Source of the DNA: Lytechinus pictus
Taxonomy: Eukaryota > Echinodermata > Echinoidea > Temnopleuroida > Toxopneustidae
Direction of reading: 5' to 3'
Length of the DNA: 64,000 nt
Assembly (NCBI RefSeq): GCF_037042905.1
Contig: NC_087252.1
Span: 36,953,556-37,017,555 of the forward strand
The translations under genes were made by a program, and so were the position numbers. This document shows positions 36,201-44,164 of the stretch, piece after piece; position 1 is the first letter of the stretch, and each line of letters begins with the position of its first letter. Below the pieces are notes generated by a model. That model searched no databases and had not been told where the DNA came from. It saw nothing but the letters and a program-made list of their open reading frames with translations.

Positions 36201-37737
36201 ATATTTGCTGATGACCTACACAAATCTTGGAAAATTAGGAAGATTCAAAGTTCTTCACATGGCTTTCTAGTGCGCATGTAAGCAAAATCTTTCTGCAATA
36301 TTAGCGTAAGTGATAATGGCGCAAAAAACCTGAGGCACACTATGTTTATCTCACACATATTAATGCATTGCATCTTCCCTTTTGTGTTCTAAGCATGCAA
36401 GGACCCAAATTCCCCAAAATGCCCTTTAATATTTGACCAACTGAAAATCATATGACACCCCTCCCCCATAAGTTTCTCCTTGCCCCTTCCCCTGTAAATA
36501 ATGCACGCTCTTTACCGACCAAAATTTTCCTCTGTGTAATTTGATGGGAAACATATCGATTCTAATCGGATACTCTAATAGTCGCTACAGATAAACCATT
36601 TGCAATAGAAAGCTCAAACTTCTTGAGGATGTCAAACTTAGTATTATCTTTATTCTGGTATCCTTTGATAAGCAAAAAATTCAAAAAAATTTTGAAAGAA
36701 TGAAAAGCACCCTCATGCTACATTTTAACCTATGATGGCGCATTTCACAAAAACGAAATGTCTGATTTTTACAGAACTTTCAAAATCTTGTATTTTGACT
36801 TCATTTGCATCTAATTTGACACCAAAGGTACAGAAATATTCACTGAAAATGAGTGAAATTAAGTAACTTTTTGCTCCTTCCCACAATTTCAATAGCTATG
36901 AGCTGACATAAGAGGGCATGGCGCACCTTTTTGGTAAACACATAGTCCAAAATTTTTCCATATTATATTGAGATAAGTCATTTCCCACAAAAAAAACACT
37001 GTTGTAAAAATTAAATTACCAAAAAAGTGTTTTTGACCCCTGTATAAAGCCCACTCCTACTTTTAATTCAAAACTATTTTGTACACATTTGTCATAGGTT
37101 CAACAACAAACATAAGGCGGGACAAAATTGTTCTGGTTACATACTGCCCAGAAAGTTGGGTAAGTCTGTCGGCAAAACATTTTATTTTGAACAACAATTT
37201 AAAGTTGATCGCTCATTATAAATATTCCAAGTAAAAATGAGTGCAAAATTTGGAAGCTTGACATCACACACCTTCAAGCTTGCTAACCCCCTACAAGCCA
37301 AACAGCTCCGTAGGTCAAAGCATGGCCAAACAAATCCATAGCCAGACAGGCTCACATTATAGATGGAATATTATTTTATTGTTGCTTGAGGAATTTCTCG
37401 AACGGATAAAAAAGTGTGTAAAGTGATTTGTTACTAACCATGAACGCCCAACGTTATTCTCGGACTTTGATTGAACGGCAGTAAATGTCTTGCGTGCTGC
37501 GTACATTCAAATACGGAAGGCTTAGGCATGCATTTACTGTGCATATTTAACACTGTTTTGCATACCAAATGCAGTGTTAAACTCAATTAAACTTGCTCAG
37601 TCTGAGAAATTCTTCAAGCAACAATATCAAATTTTGCGACAGTTGAACAGTTATGATTACAAAAGCTTACCTTCAAAATTTTCCAGAAATCTTTCCAGCC
37701 CCCACATCACTAGTTTCTCTTTAACAAAGTCATCCAT
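17900..37737 (-). CDS. SAM-domain companion protein of the giant transposon (whole gene, 10 exons)
   Basis: Splice-consistent model on the minus strand: 37737-37671, 35938-35823, 32512-32228, 31560-31421, 23922-23838, 23413-23245, 22359-22175, 21698-21551, 19868-19735, 18226-17900. The sum is 1,656 nt, 551 residues and a stop, with every junction in phase and GT/AG at each boundary. Residues 5-61 form a SAM domain (MWGLERFLENFEEQEIDQ then TLLLLDDQAVLADLIKPLG). Residues 62-156 are a Ser/Pro/Thr-rich linker with an imperfect PPEDIPSTSNSS repeat. Residues 157-551 resemble the conserved C-terminal part of SAM-containing, transposon-encoded predicted proteins in other animals (recalled, not searched). 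No catalytic motif was recognised; SAM suggests self- or partner-association, perhaps with the transposase. The weakest junction is the acceptor of exon 3. Confidence 0.75.
18574..18810. mobile_element. short hAT-like MITE, 237 bp
   Basis: Ends are CAGGCGCGGATACGGGG and, from the right, CAGGCGCGGATCCAGG, flanked by the 8-bp repeat C(A/G)TTATGA (18566-18573 and 18811-18818). The interior has three AGATTTCAAAAAGGAGT units. Same family of ends as 44165-45527, 61350-61689 and 62735-63012. Confidence 0.8.
18819..19734. other. intron 9 remainder of the companion gene
   Basis: No further exon or well-bounded element seen between the MITE and exon 9. Confidence 0.4.
19735..19868 (-). CDS. companion protein exon 9
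   Basis: Bounded by ATGTTTCAG at 19869 and the donor GTGAGG. It completes an Asp codon with exon 8 (G + AT) and encodes DEQEVNLSLQVLPMLFPPGK, followed by a basic stretch KKKGAKGRSG and DEARKAFVQRKE, in phase 0 at the end. Confidence 0.8.
19869..21550. other. intron 8 of the companion gene
   Basis: AT-rich and without supported exon. The CAAACACGGGCTTTGTCC area and the frame at 19930-20124 have no splice context. Confidence 0.4.
21551..21698 (-). CDS. companion protein exon 8
   Basis: Acceptor CTTTATACAG, donor GTAAAA. Encodes VDQDFRILFPQSADKLFLTW followed by PKFCRHVLNYAEKQVDWRLY and a short tail. Phase 0 at entry and phase 1 at exit, matching exons 7 and 9. Confidence 0.8.
22175..22359 (-). 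CDS. companion protein exon 7
   Basis: Acceptor GCATATTTAG, donor GTAAGT. Encodes RDEEVDAKIKWLQDHKEPRQ, QVRSWMRDTCKARAGYIRDN and KPVQELLLLFPRLIDTEGM. The LLFPRL..TEGM segment continues directly into VDQDFRILF of exon 8, which supports the join. Confidence 0.8.
22360..23244. other. intron 6 of the companion gene
   Basis: No supported exon. An A-rich stretch and a CAAGCTTGCCTGACCAGG motif are the only notable items. Confidence 0.35.
23245..23413 (-). CDS. companion protein exon 6
   Basis: Acceptor TTTACTTTAAAG, donor GTAAGG. Encodes LTWFTPASQNKTKDSSGYIE, MRLRNVRYRDPARTPKESNK and KVQANLPNTEDLDLSS. The basic RLRNVR segment suggests nucleic-acid contact, an inference only. Confidence 0.8.
23838..23922 (-). 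CDS. companion protein exon 5 (85 nt)
   Basis: Acceptor TTTTTCTAAAG, donor GTAAGT. The first base completes a Trp codon started by exon 4. Encodes PKTEQKLAMAKCIVTQFPAL and DNDDHDAY. Too short to stand alone, but its phase and the continuity of the AKCIVTQFPAL helix with exon 6 support it. Confidence 0.75.
23923..24696. other. left part of intron 4 of the companion gene
   Basis: No exon seen before the boundary of the 6.6 kb insertion at 24697. Confidence 0.35.
24700..25960. repeat. AACGTTGG-based tandem array, left arm
   Basis: Units of about 55-70 bp combine CACAACGTTGGAAACTAGTT, TTGGAGAGTTGTTGGACAGTC and GACAATGGCA. About 18 to 20 units, some grouped into higher-order repeats of about 120 bp. 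The apparent proteins rich in VVPLSTVQQLSN are translations of the array. Confidence 0.85.
27900..27966 (+). other. possible exon with a good donor, low confidence
   Basis: CAGGAACAGCCGCAGAATTG then an open frame reading KPEAWEIARKFKKRT, ending at G|GTGAGT (about 27966). No acceptor, partner exon or homologue was recognised. It may be captured host sequence inside the element. Confidence 0.25.
28328..28944. promoter_or_regulatory. 617-bp palindrome resembling two divergent first exons and a shared promoter
   Basis: Two arms (28328-28590 and 28700-28944) are inverted copies around a 110-bp spacer. Each arm reads outward as CAAAATGGCC, a CCGCGACA-containing leader, a CAGTCTGTGCCTCGATGTCA leader, ATG TCA GGA AGC TGC, and a splice donor CGTG|GTAAGTGC. 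The spacer holds GCGCATGCGC (28664-28673), an NRF1-type site, and the flanking CAAAATGGC boxes are YY1-like. The left arm has an extra hairpin, GCTCCGGCCCGCTGCGCGGG (28339-28365). Promoter function is inferred from these motifs. Confidence 0.5.
30060..31320. repeat. AACGTTGG-based tandem array, right arm
   Basis: Repeated GACAACGTTGAAC, CCAACGTTGGA and GTTGGTCTGACGATGTATG. The 30750-31300 part has three larger units of about 170 bp. The array closes at the terminal inverted repeat at 31325. Confidence 0.8.
30600..30685. repeat. GGATA-type simple repeat
   Basis: Imperfect (AGGATA/TAGGAT)n run between the two parts of the right arm. Confidence 0.6.
31421..31560 (-). CDS. companion protein exon 4
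   Basis: Acceptor CTGATCTGCAG, donor GTAAGC. Encodes DIRAILSKRREGEELIKEME, EGCISYNSRKLIVNTLVSHL and IETYTK, entering in phase 0 and leaving in phase 2. The RKLIVNTLVSHLI helix is a hallmark of the family as remembered. Confidence 0.8.
31561..32227. other. intron 3 of the companion gene
   Basis: T-rich sequence without supported exon or bounded element. Confidence 0.35.
32228..32512 (-). CDS. companion protein exon 3, Ser/Pro-rich linker
   Basis: Donor ATGGCTCAT|GTAAGT. The acceptor is placed at CTACTTGAG|GGACC because it keeps phase 0 with exon 2; another acceptor nearby is possible. Encodes three imperfect repeats of about 22-28 residues containing PPEDIPSTSNSS and ends in the basic AKKIKMAH. 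Likely a disordered linker between the SAM domain and the C-terminal region. Confidence 0.65.
33254..35767 (-). CDS. transposase of the giant CACTA-like element
   Basis: Single uninterrupted 837-residue frame. N-terminal C2H2-like zinc fingers: C7-C10-H24-H29 and C43-C48-H62-H66. An acidic linker spans about 85-125. A catalytic core is proposed from 300 to 660: D307/D308 (LYVDDFEV), D401 (GDNLGIH) and E652 (MRFEGKHNF) are candidate DDE residues. A CRTC pair (421-424) and PDIMHDMLEG (482-491) resemble the zinc-binding insertion of CMC-type transposases. The C-terminal 120 residues form a beta-rich domain ending just after an acidic DDDDD run. It likely cuts and pastes the element in the nucleus. 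The ORF lies wholly inside intron 2 of the companion gene, same strand, with ATG 56 bp downstream of exon 2's donor. The stop TAG abuts GTGAGT, so an unmodelled splice is possible. Homology is by recall; the DDE residues are proposals. Confidence 0.85.
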   Translation of the reverse strand: MEYNCTCPKCGELIDGGSKAILWHLQNRHGVIKGRIFTESIVCMQEGCQRTFSGRTEQFKRHLMSHACTREPHGHVPPRPHGNFDNAADVDAGNDFAENIDVDIDPTEGDAEMWDYFGEDEIKERAVMLVAGLLANSSIVHTTVNEVVEKSASLVKDTCMYIKYKVQKFGAETGLEENDEFQSLLLDIDMVSHPFDNMESQYKQKKFFKNSAAFIQPEQTTIGIAYYPCNNRLTGNVQQVMKTITCQYIPIKKLITLLLEKTDLMKLAVSYVPSTDGMMHDFQDGFFCRQSRFLSSTRTIKLILYVDDFEVTNPLSPKSGTHKLTGVYFKIASVPPQYRSTLANIYLLMLFNSSDAKLYGYPVILSQLLKDLKVLESDGIAIHTDTLDGVVKVGIAQVVGDNLGIHSLFGFSEGFTANFPCRTCRMPRADIKHALLERKEVMRTPENYQLDLNRNSLQETGIKSPCILNELTHFHTLDNRAPDIMHDMLEGVCPLEVKLVLHELIRKQAFTLETLNARITSFNYGLPDASNKPCPFTSNQLRFPDGAAGQHAAQMWCLVRHIGVMLADLIQEDDEHWELIVALKQCMDIIFSSKISKRHTLFLAQLIRDHHMLFLQLFPDRDLKPKHHFMSHYPSAMQLLGPLIIYWVMRFEGKHNFSKRLAHIVCNFRNIAKTLAYRNQMQLCYNVLSNQTMTQKSVETGPGLSVMLASLEGAEIISQTCSIPLYDDIYVAQWCKVYGTEYRENMMVAVSKNDNGDAQFGNVRTVLAVGTTVFLVCHLWHTYGFKRHFHAYAVQPKEPKEITVVQVENLIDSNPLHATKSYDDDDDLYYISTRCML
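35823..35938 (-). CDS. companion protein exon 2 (second half of SAM domain)
   Basis: Acceptor TTTGTAACAG, donor AAG|GTACTT. The first two bases complete a Glu codon with exon 1. Encodes QEIDQETLLLLDDQAVLADL and IKPLGPRSKLLQRIKELK. The LL..DDQ..L...I.PLGPR.KLL..IK pattern is a textbook SAM C-terminal half. Confidence 0.8.
36123..37670. other. intron 1 of the companion gene
   Basis: AT-rich; no other exon was recognised. The upstream continuation of the exon 2 frame (to 36122) is read-through. Confidence 0.35.
37671..37737 (-). CDS. companion protein exon 1 (start of SAM domain, 67 nt)
   Basis: ATG at 37737 begins MDDFVKEKLVMWGLERFLEN FE split across the junction, with donor GTAAGC. The W.LE.FLE.FEEQEI pattern is the first half of a SAM domain and fuses in phase with exon 2. 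This ATG follows a short T-rich stretch with acceptor-like CAG sites, so an untranslated leader exon upstream is likely. Confidence 0.75.
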
Positions 37738-38149
37738 GATGACAACACACTCCAATCTGGAAGGAGATCCGTGAAAAGGAAGGAGCTGTATAAAAAGGGA
37801 AGATAATCATTATCGGGGTTAAAAGTTTGGTTCAACTTTTTAATTTGACATCACATTTTCAATTTGACTTAACTCATATATAGAGGACCCTCTCCTAATG
37901 GCCTCAAATGTTGAAAATTAGTTTTGCATAAATCTGTTTCTATCTCTTTCCTACGAGGGCTAGCATTTTCTTGTGAGGGGGGGGGTCCAAATTTACAAAA
38001 AGTCGACGGCGATAAAGTTACAACACCCCTATTTCAGCAACAAAAATTTAATAACCCCCATCAATGATACACTTTACCCCCTAAAGAGGCTAAAATTGTA
38101 TTGAAATCAGTCCTTTTGAGCAAAATAAACACACTATCTGTGGTCATCA

Positions 38150-38321
38150 GGTGGGTGTTTCATAAAGCTGTTCGTAAAGTTACGAACGACTTTACGCACG
38201 ACTGGAACATGTTTTTAGGTCATAATTCAATTACATAGGGATATCACAGAGCACAAGAAAGGATCACCAGTCGTTCGTAAAGTCATTCGTATCTTACGAA
38301 CAGCTTTATGAAACACCCACC
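38150..38321. mobile_element. MITE, GGTGGGTGTTTCATAAAGC family
   Basis: Inverted ends GGTGGGTGTTTCATAAAGCT and the same from the right, with secondary inverted CGTTCGTAAAGT motifs. A second member is at 49168-49509. Confidence 0.75.
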
Positions 38322-41084
38322 AGGTGACTTCAAACTTTTTGATCATCAAAATGTCATTTTAATACTCCTTGGGTATAAATTTTTCTAAAATTTAACTCTT
38401 GGGCGATTATGAGACACATTTCTTTTTTATTTAAATTTTTTCCCGTCAAATAGAGCTCAAACTAAATTTCTATCTGATTTAATTTGACATGATAGACTAG
38501 AGCTGAATTAAGAAGCACTCATACAGGAATGTTAATTATTTGTCTCTGGAGACATAAGAACATTTATAAGATGGAAACTATCCCCTCTAATTTCATAATT
38601 TTTTCGATTTTGAGAAAACCATTAGAGTGGTGGGTTTGTATGTTGCTGCTGTTTCTACAACATAAAAAATCAATAGGTGTGGGTAAAAAATACAGTTGTC
38701 TATAAGGCAAGGGCAATAATGGAACTTGTAAACATAAAACTGGCAACGAGTTCTCAAGCTTTAAAATGGGCCAAAAATTTGTTTAAAAAAATCAGTTCTT
38801 TGAGCCCCTATTTTGGTGCCTTTCCATTCTTTAAGCCCCTATTTTCAGCCCTGCGAATCTCACACCCATACCAAAACAAAAGTTTAGTACCCCTTCCCCC
38901 CCCCCCCCCCGATCGATATTTGCTCTTGGAACCAAATTATGTCTCACATATATGAAATTCTTGTAGGCCTACATGGCATTATAAGCTTAGTGTTCAAAAA
39001 TAAAAATTCCAGGGGAATTCGTCCCCTCCCCCCCCCCCCCCCTTAGTACTGCCACTGCTGAAAAATGTCTCTGGAGTGGCTTCTGACATGACTTGCCGCG
39101 ATAAATTGCTCTGACTTAACCCATTTTAGATGTGCCACTGAGCGAAATCATGCACGCTCGCTTTAAAAGACAATATCTGATCTGATTTTGTAGGCACACA
39201 ATATTTCATTTCCAGTAATTTTTCAACAAACCCCCCCCCCAAAAAAAAAAAACACATTTTAAGGCCAAGTAAAACAAAAAAAAATGGTTCTCTTCTGGTT
39301 TTTGGAAAAATAGGAGGGGCTCTTTGTTTTTTATTGAATTAATTTCTGAATACCTACGGTTTATAGCACTATATTTTCAATATGCGGTGCCCCCCAAAAA
39401 GATGGAGGCCTTTTTATTTTCTTGTTTCAAACATCTTTATAAAACAAGTTATATGGCCTTGGGAATTAAAGTTCCGGGGAGGGGAGGTAGTAGACTTGCA
39501 TCTTTTTGAAATCACACAGGGCTTTATTTTTGTTCATTATCAGATCACTTATATAATATTCTGAGAAAATAAAAAAGTCCTGAATACAAAGTCTGTTGCA
39601 ATTAGAATTTGTTGAAATACATGTAAATATATGCAAATGTCTCTAATTTCCCCCCTCGATCGGATTTGTTCTTTTTTACTAGCCCTGACAATATACATAT
39701 CGGTCATATCAGACCAGCAAACTAAGCTAATTGCCTGACAGTGACTTTTACTGGTAAGGCCAAGTAAAATCAATTCCTAGTTTCTCGTCCGGATTTTTCG
39801 AAAATGAGGAGGGGGTTCCATGTTATTTATTTGATATTTGATTTTTTTTTATACACAAAAATGCTATTGGGTCAACTTCAACACATTCTTCACAAATTTA
39901 GTAACACTTGTACTACACTACAGAGGATCGAAACAAGGTGTAATTGCATATTAATGTTTTTTGGTATATCATTGTCTAGAAGTCCTCATATTTTTATTCA
40001 TATCATTTCAGAACAAAAATATCAAATAACAAAGCAATTAAGGCGGCCCCAAAAAAAGGAAGGAGGGGACGAGAAAAAAAATTGAAATTATTTTTATTTG
40101 GCCTCATCTGACCACCTGACAGGTGTGTGTCAAGCCCTTTTTTGGGGGGGGGGTGGTCTACATATGTGACCTACTATCTCAAAAGCCCACAATAAGTCAC
40201 CTAAAATGAGTTTTGAAATTTTCATTGTTGAAATTCCATTATTTTAATTATATTATTCTAGAATTTACAAGACGGCTGTGCCCTTAGCCTTTAGGTGTTG
40301 ACATGCGTAGTCAGTCACAACTATGTCAACAGAGGGTTTCCTTTATGATAAAAATATTGAGGCCTAATCTTAAAGATCCATAATGCTTAGAAAATGTTTC
40401 GAATCGGCTACTCTTAAAATGTGGGATAATTCATCAAAGCACATAGTAATAAAGTACTAAAATCTACAAGAAAGGCCAACTGAGAAACTCTGATTTCTGA
40501 AACGAATTGAAATAAAATCACAGGTTTCTGGTAGGCTTTGAGTTTCCCCCTCCTGCGCTAAGCGTGGAAGCTTTGAAATTTCCTGAAATCATTAGCAAAA
40601 GAAGACAATCTTTGTTGTGATTCTACATCTGCCCTTTCCCTAACTTCTCTTACTTTTTCATTTTTTTTTCTCTCTCCCCCTTTCTCCCTCTCTCCTTTTT
40701 TTTTTTTTTTTGGGGGGGGGGGGGGTGACTGCCCCAACCCCCCAGCTACATGCCTGGTAGTTATGACACTGATGGCTAGTTTTATCTCAATGTCAATCTT
40801 GACACTTTGCCAAAGACTCTCTTTGCATGCATATAATATAGGCCTAGGCCTACATAAAAAAACTAGAAATATCACTATCAGTGATTAATAATACTACCCC
40901 CGCCAGCAGCGCTCTACCTACATAAAAAATAATATCCCACTATAATAACCCCAAAAAGAAAAGAAAAAATGAAATATTTTGAAGTCTATCAGTTAGGGCA
41001 AAAACTATGCATCATCAGATATATCAAAGAATGACATTTCACTGAGAATCCAATCAACAGTGCAACCTTCTTTTTTTTTTAACT
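38322..41084. other. non-coding stretch with G-run and C-run repeat debris
   Basis: No exon is supported. Long C or G runs at 38899, 39028, 39232, 40145 and 40710 look like ends of hAT-like MITE fragments, for example GACTGCCCCAACCCCCCAGC at about 40728. Their partners could not be paired. Confidence 0.35.
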
Positions 41085-41089
41085 ATTAG

Positions 41090-41860
41090 GCCTATATCTT
41101 GCACTTCTTCATATCACTATGGACCCATGCACCGAATTTCAAATCAATTGGTCAAAAAATGAGGGAGTAGTATGATCCACAAGATTTTTGCACCAATTTT
41201 ATTTTAAAATGTTGTTGCCATGGCAACGCAATTCTCGACTTTGACGAAAATTATATCTTGCACTTATATTTTATACACATCAATATGGACTTAATGTTCC
41301 AAATTTCAAATTAATTGGTCCTTAACTGAGGGAGTAGTATGATCCACAAAAATTTTGCACAAATTTCATTCAAAAAATGCTGTTGCCATGGCAACACGAT
41401 TCTCGACTCTGACGAAAAATATATCTTGAATTTTTATACATCATTATGGACCTATGTAAGCCTACTAGCCTAATTAAAAATTCAGGTCAATTGATCAAAA
41501 ACTGAGGAAGGAGTTAGATCCACAAATTTTTTGCATGAATTTCATTCAAAAAATGCTGTTGCCACGGCAACGCAATTCTCAACTTTGATGAACAATATAT
41601 CTTGCACTTCTATACATCATTATGGACCTATGTAGGCCTACTAAATTTCAGGTCAATTGATCAAAAACTGAGGGAGGAGTTAGATCCACAAGATTTTTGC
41701 ATGAATTTCACTCAAAAAATGCTGTTGCCATGGCAACGCATTTCCCGACTTTGACGAAAAATATATCTTGCACTTCTACATATCATTATGGACCCATGTA
41801 TTAAATTTCAAGTCAATTGATCAAAAACTGAGGGAGTTTGATCCACAAGATTCTGCAACG
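41090..41860. repeat. tandem array, unit about 167 bp, five copies
   Basis: Copies start near 41093, 41252, 41420, 41597 and 41763. Shared phrases are TATATCTTGCACTTCTATAC, TCAATTGATCAAAAACTGAG, GATCCACAAGATTTTTGCA and GCTGTTGCCATGGCAACGC. The last phrase contains the palindrome GTTGCCATGGCAAC. Confidence 0.85.
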
Positions 41861-41959
41861 GACCGCCCGCCCGCCCGGCCACACGGTGATTCCTATATAG
41901 GGCCTAGGCCTACCCCCTTACAGTTACACACCTTGTGTGTGGCGGGGGTATAAAAAATC

Positions 41960-42530
41960 AGTAGTAGGCCTAAGTTAGGCCTACTAGGCCTAGGCTATAG
42001 CTACCTTCAAGACAGTGAAGCCATAACTTAGGCATTCATTGAAAAAAAATTGAATATCAAATACTAAAGTTAGGCCTAGGCCTAAACTAAGTTAAGGCCT
42101 AGGCTAGGCTAGGGCTAGGCCTTGATCTAGTCTAGCCTTGGCCTGGGTCAGGGCCCAGGCCTAGTATGAAATGAGGTTTGGAATAAAAATATGCTTCTTG
42201 ACATTTTTGTGCATGAGATCGCTGAATACCTTAGCCTTCAGGGCCTATACAATCCACGCTTCATGAATATACTCGTAATGTAGATAGATCTAGGCCCCGC
42301 CGGGATCTAACAGTTAGGCCTATAGCTAGGCCTACATGGGTCTGCCTTGTTTTGCCTTGCCTTGCTCAAGACGACTCGACATGCTATTGCTAACCATAAC
42401 TTACTAGGCCTAGTAGGCCTAAAGTTAGGCCTAATACTAGTTAGATAGGCCTAACGTTAGACCTAAGGTAGGCCTAGCCTAGCCCAACTTCCAAGCCTAA
42501 CTTACTCGAGTTCCATTTGCTGTCTTATGA
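41960..42530. repeat. AGGCCTA-rich tract
   Basis: Dense irregular TAGGCCTA/AGGCCTAAC elements, with CTAGGC variants, in an otherwise gene-free stretch. Confidence 0.7.
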
Positions 42531-42926
42531 CTGAGACTGCTAGTGCTAGCCGCGAGACCAGGGCCAGGGCCAGGCCCAGGGGTGAACATCATAAAACAAC
42601 ATCAATTCCAGACTAATCATTGTGCAAACTGCATGCAGACTGTCGAATGCAGTAGGCTAAGGCTAAGCTACCGTACATCAATCATATTCATAACGTACCA
42701 TGTGCATCGAGTAGCATCGCAGTGATCGTACATGACATTTTGTGAGTTGCATTGACATTTTGTGAGTTGCATTTTGACCGAAAATCGTACCGTATGATGG
42801 CACTGTTGCAGATACAAGAAATTTGTTCAAGAGAATAGAGCATATTAATAATTAATACATATAAAAATAAAACTACTTCACCGACAAAATCATGTAATAT
42901 CTTACAGATTAAACTGGATAACTTAC

Positions 42927-43020
42927 CGCGGTATACACTCATGATATGGCGACTGATTTCAAATGATCGTCTGCGCTGCGCTAGCTGCGCGCGCGGCCGG
43001 CGCGGTGACGTCAGTCAACA
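42927..43020 (-). promoter_or_regulatory. CpG-rich promoter and possible leader exon of the transposon genes
   Basis: On the minus strand GTCACCGCGCCGGCC and GCGCGCGCAGCTAGCGCAGC follow a CRE-like TGACGTCA (about 43005-43012). A short frame ATG AGT GTA TAC CGC G then meets a perfect donor GTAAGT at 42926. It sits about 1.1 kb inside the right end, upstream of both transposon genes. Its phase 1 exit does not match exon 1 of the companion gene directly, so it may be untranslated leader or join an unseen exon. Confidence 0.4.
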
Positions 43021-43227
43021 AGTTTGACCAATGAAATGTTTCATCGAAGACAACGTCATTTTGAAGAGAATACGTATCAAAAATTTTCAGCATCCACGTC
43101 ATTTTGTCGGGGGGGGGGGGGGCACTCAACTTTGGGTTTGGTAGGGATGTGCGGCCCCGGTTTCTGAAACGGGGGACAGGTATAACCGAGTTGACTCTGA
43201 AAAGGAGATCTATAACCGAAGTGACCT

Positions 43228-43440
43228 TAAAAGCAGTGGCGGCACCAGGATTTTTAAGGGGGGGGGGGGCAAATAGGGGGCAAAACAAAATGTGGGGGGG
43301 GGGCAATGCCGGACAAAAAAAACCCTCCCTTTTCTTTTCTTTCTCATTTTCAACCCTTTAATTTTTCACTCCGAAAATTATTGGGGGCAACTTGGAGGGG
43401 GGGGGGGCCGGGCAAAGCTTCTGACGGGGGGGGGGTCAAA
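43228..43440. repeat. G-run-rich hAT-like end fragments
   Basis: CAGTGGCGGCACCAGGATTT and several runs of eight or more G. The start looks like a hAT terminus, but no matching right end was found. Confidence 0.4.
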
Positions 43441-43689
43441 TGCCGTTTGAATTTGAGAGCTATTTTTTGTCAATTGCTCTGGAAGCAAAAAAATCTGAAA
43501 TTTGCTTAAAATGGCCGGGGGTCTAGATATTAAATTTCCCCCAAAAGGGATTAAGAATTTTCAAAAAGGGCTTGTGAACTAAATATTGTGCTTGAATTTA
43601 TATGGGGTCTACGGAGCGGCAGGCAATTAAGGCGTGAAGAGGGTGTTTGCGGCGGCACATTTTTTAGGTCAGTACGTGTCCCGGGCATT

Positions 43690-44020
43690 TTGTCATTCAA
43701 AAGGGAACGATTATCTATTTTCATTAAATAGTCTTCTATTCAAAATATTTGACAAGGAAATCTTTTTGTTATTGTCATTCAAAATGAAACGATTCTTTTC
43801 ATTTTAAATAGTTTTCTAATCATTTTGAACAGTTTTCTATTCAAAATATTTGACAAGGAAATCTTTTTATCTTTGTCATTCAAAATGAAACGATTCTTTT
43901 TCATTTTGAACAGTTTTCTAATCATTTTGAATAGAAAACTATTCATTTTGAATAGTTTTCTATTCGAAAATATTTGACAAGGAAATCTTTTCAGAATTTG
44001 AAGAGGTTATTTTAAGAGTG
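43690..44020. repeat. subterminal repeats, right end of the giant transposon
   Basis: TATTCAAAATATTTGACAAG (three copies), TCATTCAAAATGAAACGATT and CATTTTGAATAGTTTTCTAT. Same composition as the left end, in mirrored order, ending at CACTCTTAAAATAACC on the complementary strand. Confidence 0.7.
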
Positions 44021-44083
44021 TACGAGTGCTGATTTTCTAGTTCAAATTTGAACTAGAAAATCAGCACACTCGTTTTTACAGTG
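44021..44083. mobile_element. right piece of the split palindromic MITE
   Basis: Starts with the second TA, then CGAGTGCTGATTTTCTAGTT and its mirror image, ending TTTTTACAGTG. CA follows (44084-44085), matching CA at 14229-14230. Together with 14231-14289 it rebuilds a roughly 122-bp MITE. Confidence 0.75.
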
Positions 44084-44164
44084 CATGACAAAAAGGAGAA
44101 AATTAGAATTTTTCCTATTCCATGTAATGAAATACAAAGGAAATAGTAATTGGATGATGTCATC
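44084..44164. mobile_element. middle piece of the host TTAA MITE
   Basis: TTCCTATTCCATGTAATGAA, ACAAAGGAAATAGTAATTGG match the second half of the MITE at 15151-15745. It ends with TCATC (44160-44164), the duplicated target of the next element. Confidence 0.65.

Larger units (their letters stand above)
14292..44020. mobile_element. giant autonomous CACTA-like DNA transposon, 29.7 kb
   Basis: The left end is CACTCTAAAAAAAACCTCTT and the right end, read inward, is CACTCTTAAAATAACCTCTT, with a direct repeat of TA outside each. The split MITE rejoins cleanly across it (TATAGTGACTATAC + TA + CGAGTGCTGATTT), as shown by comparison with the intact relative at 10729-10897. CACT-type ends, a 2-bp duplication and subterminal TATTCAAAATGAATAG-like repeats fit the CMC (CACTA/Mirage/Chapaev) group. 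The superfamily call is from memory of end and protein types. The element encodes an intact transposase (33254-35767) and a spliced SAM-domain companion (37737 to 17900), both on the minus strand. Later insertions inside it include 15151-15745, 18574-18810, 24697-31325 and 38150-38321. Confidence 0.8.

Noticed and set aside
42543-42942. Frames of 60 and 84 codons near the CpG-rich patch
   Set aside because: The 84-codon frame is read-through past a strong donor; the 60-codon frame is low complexity.
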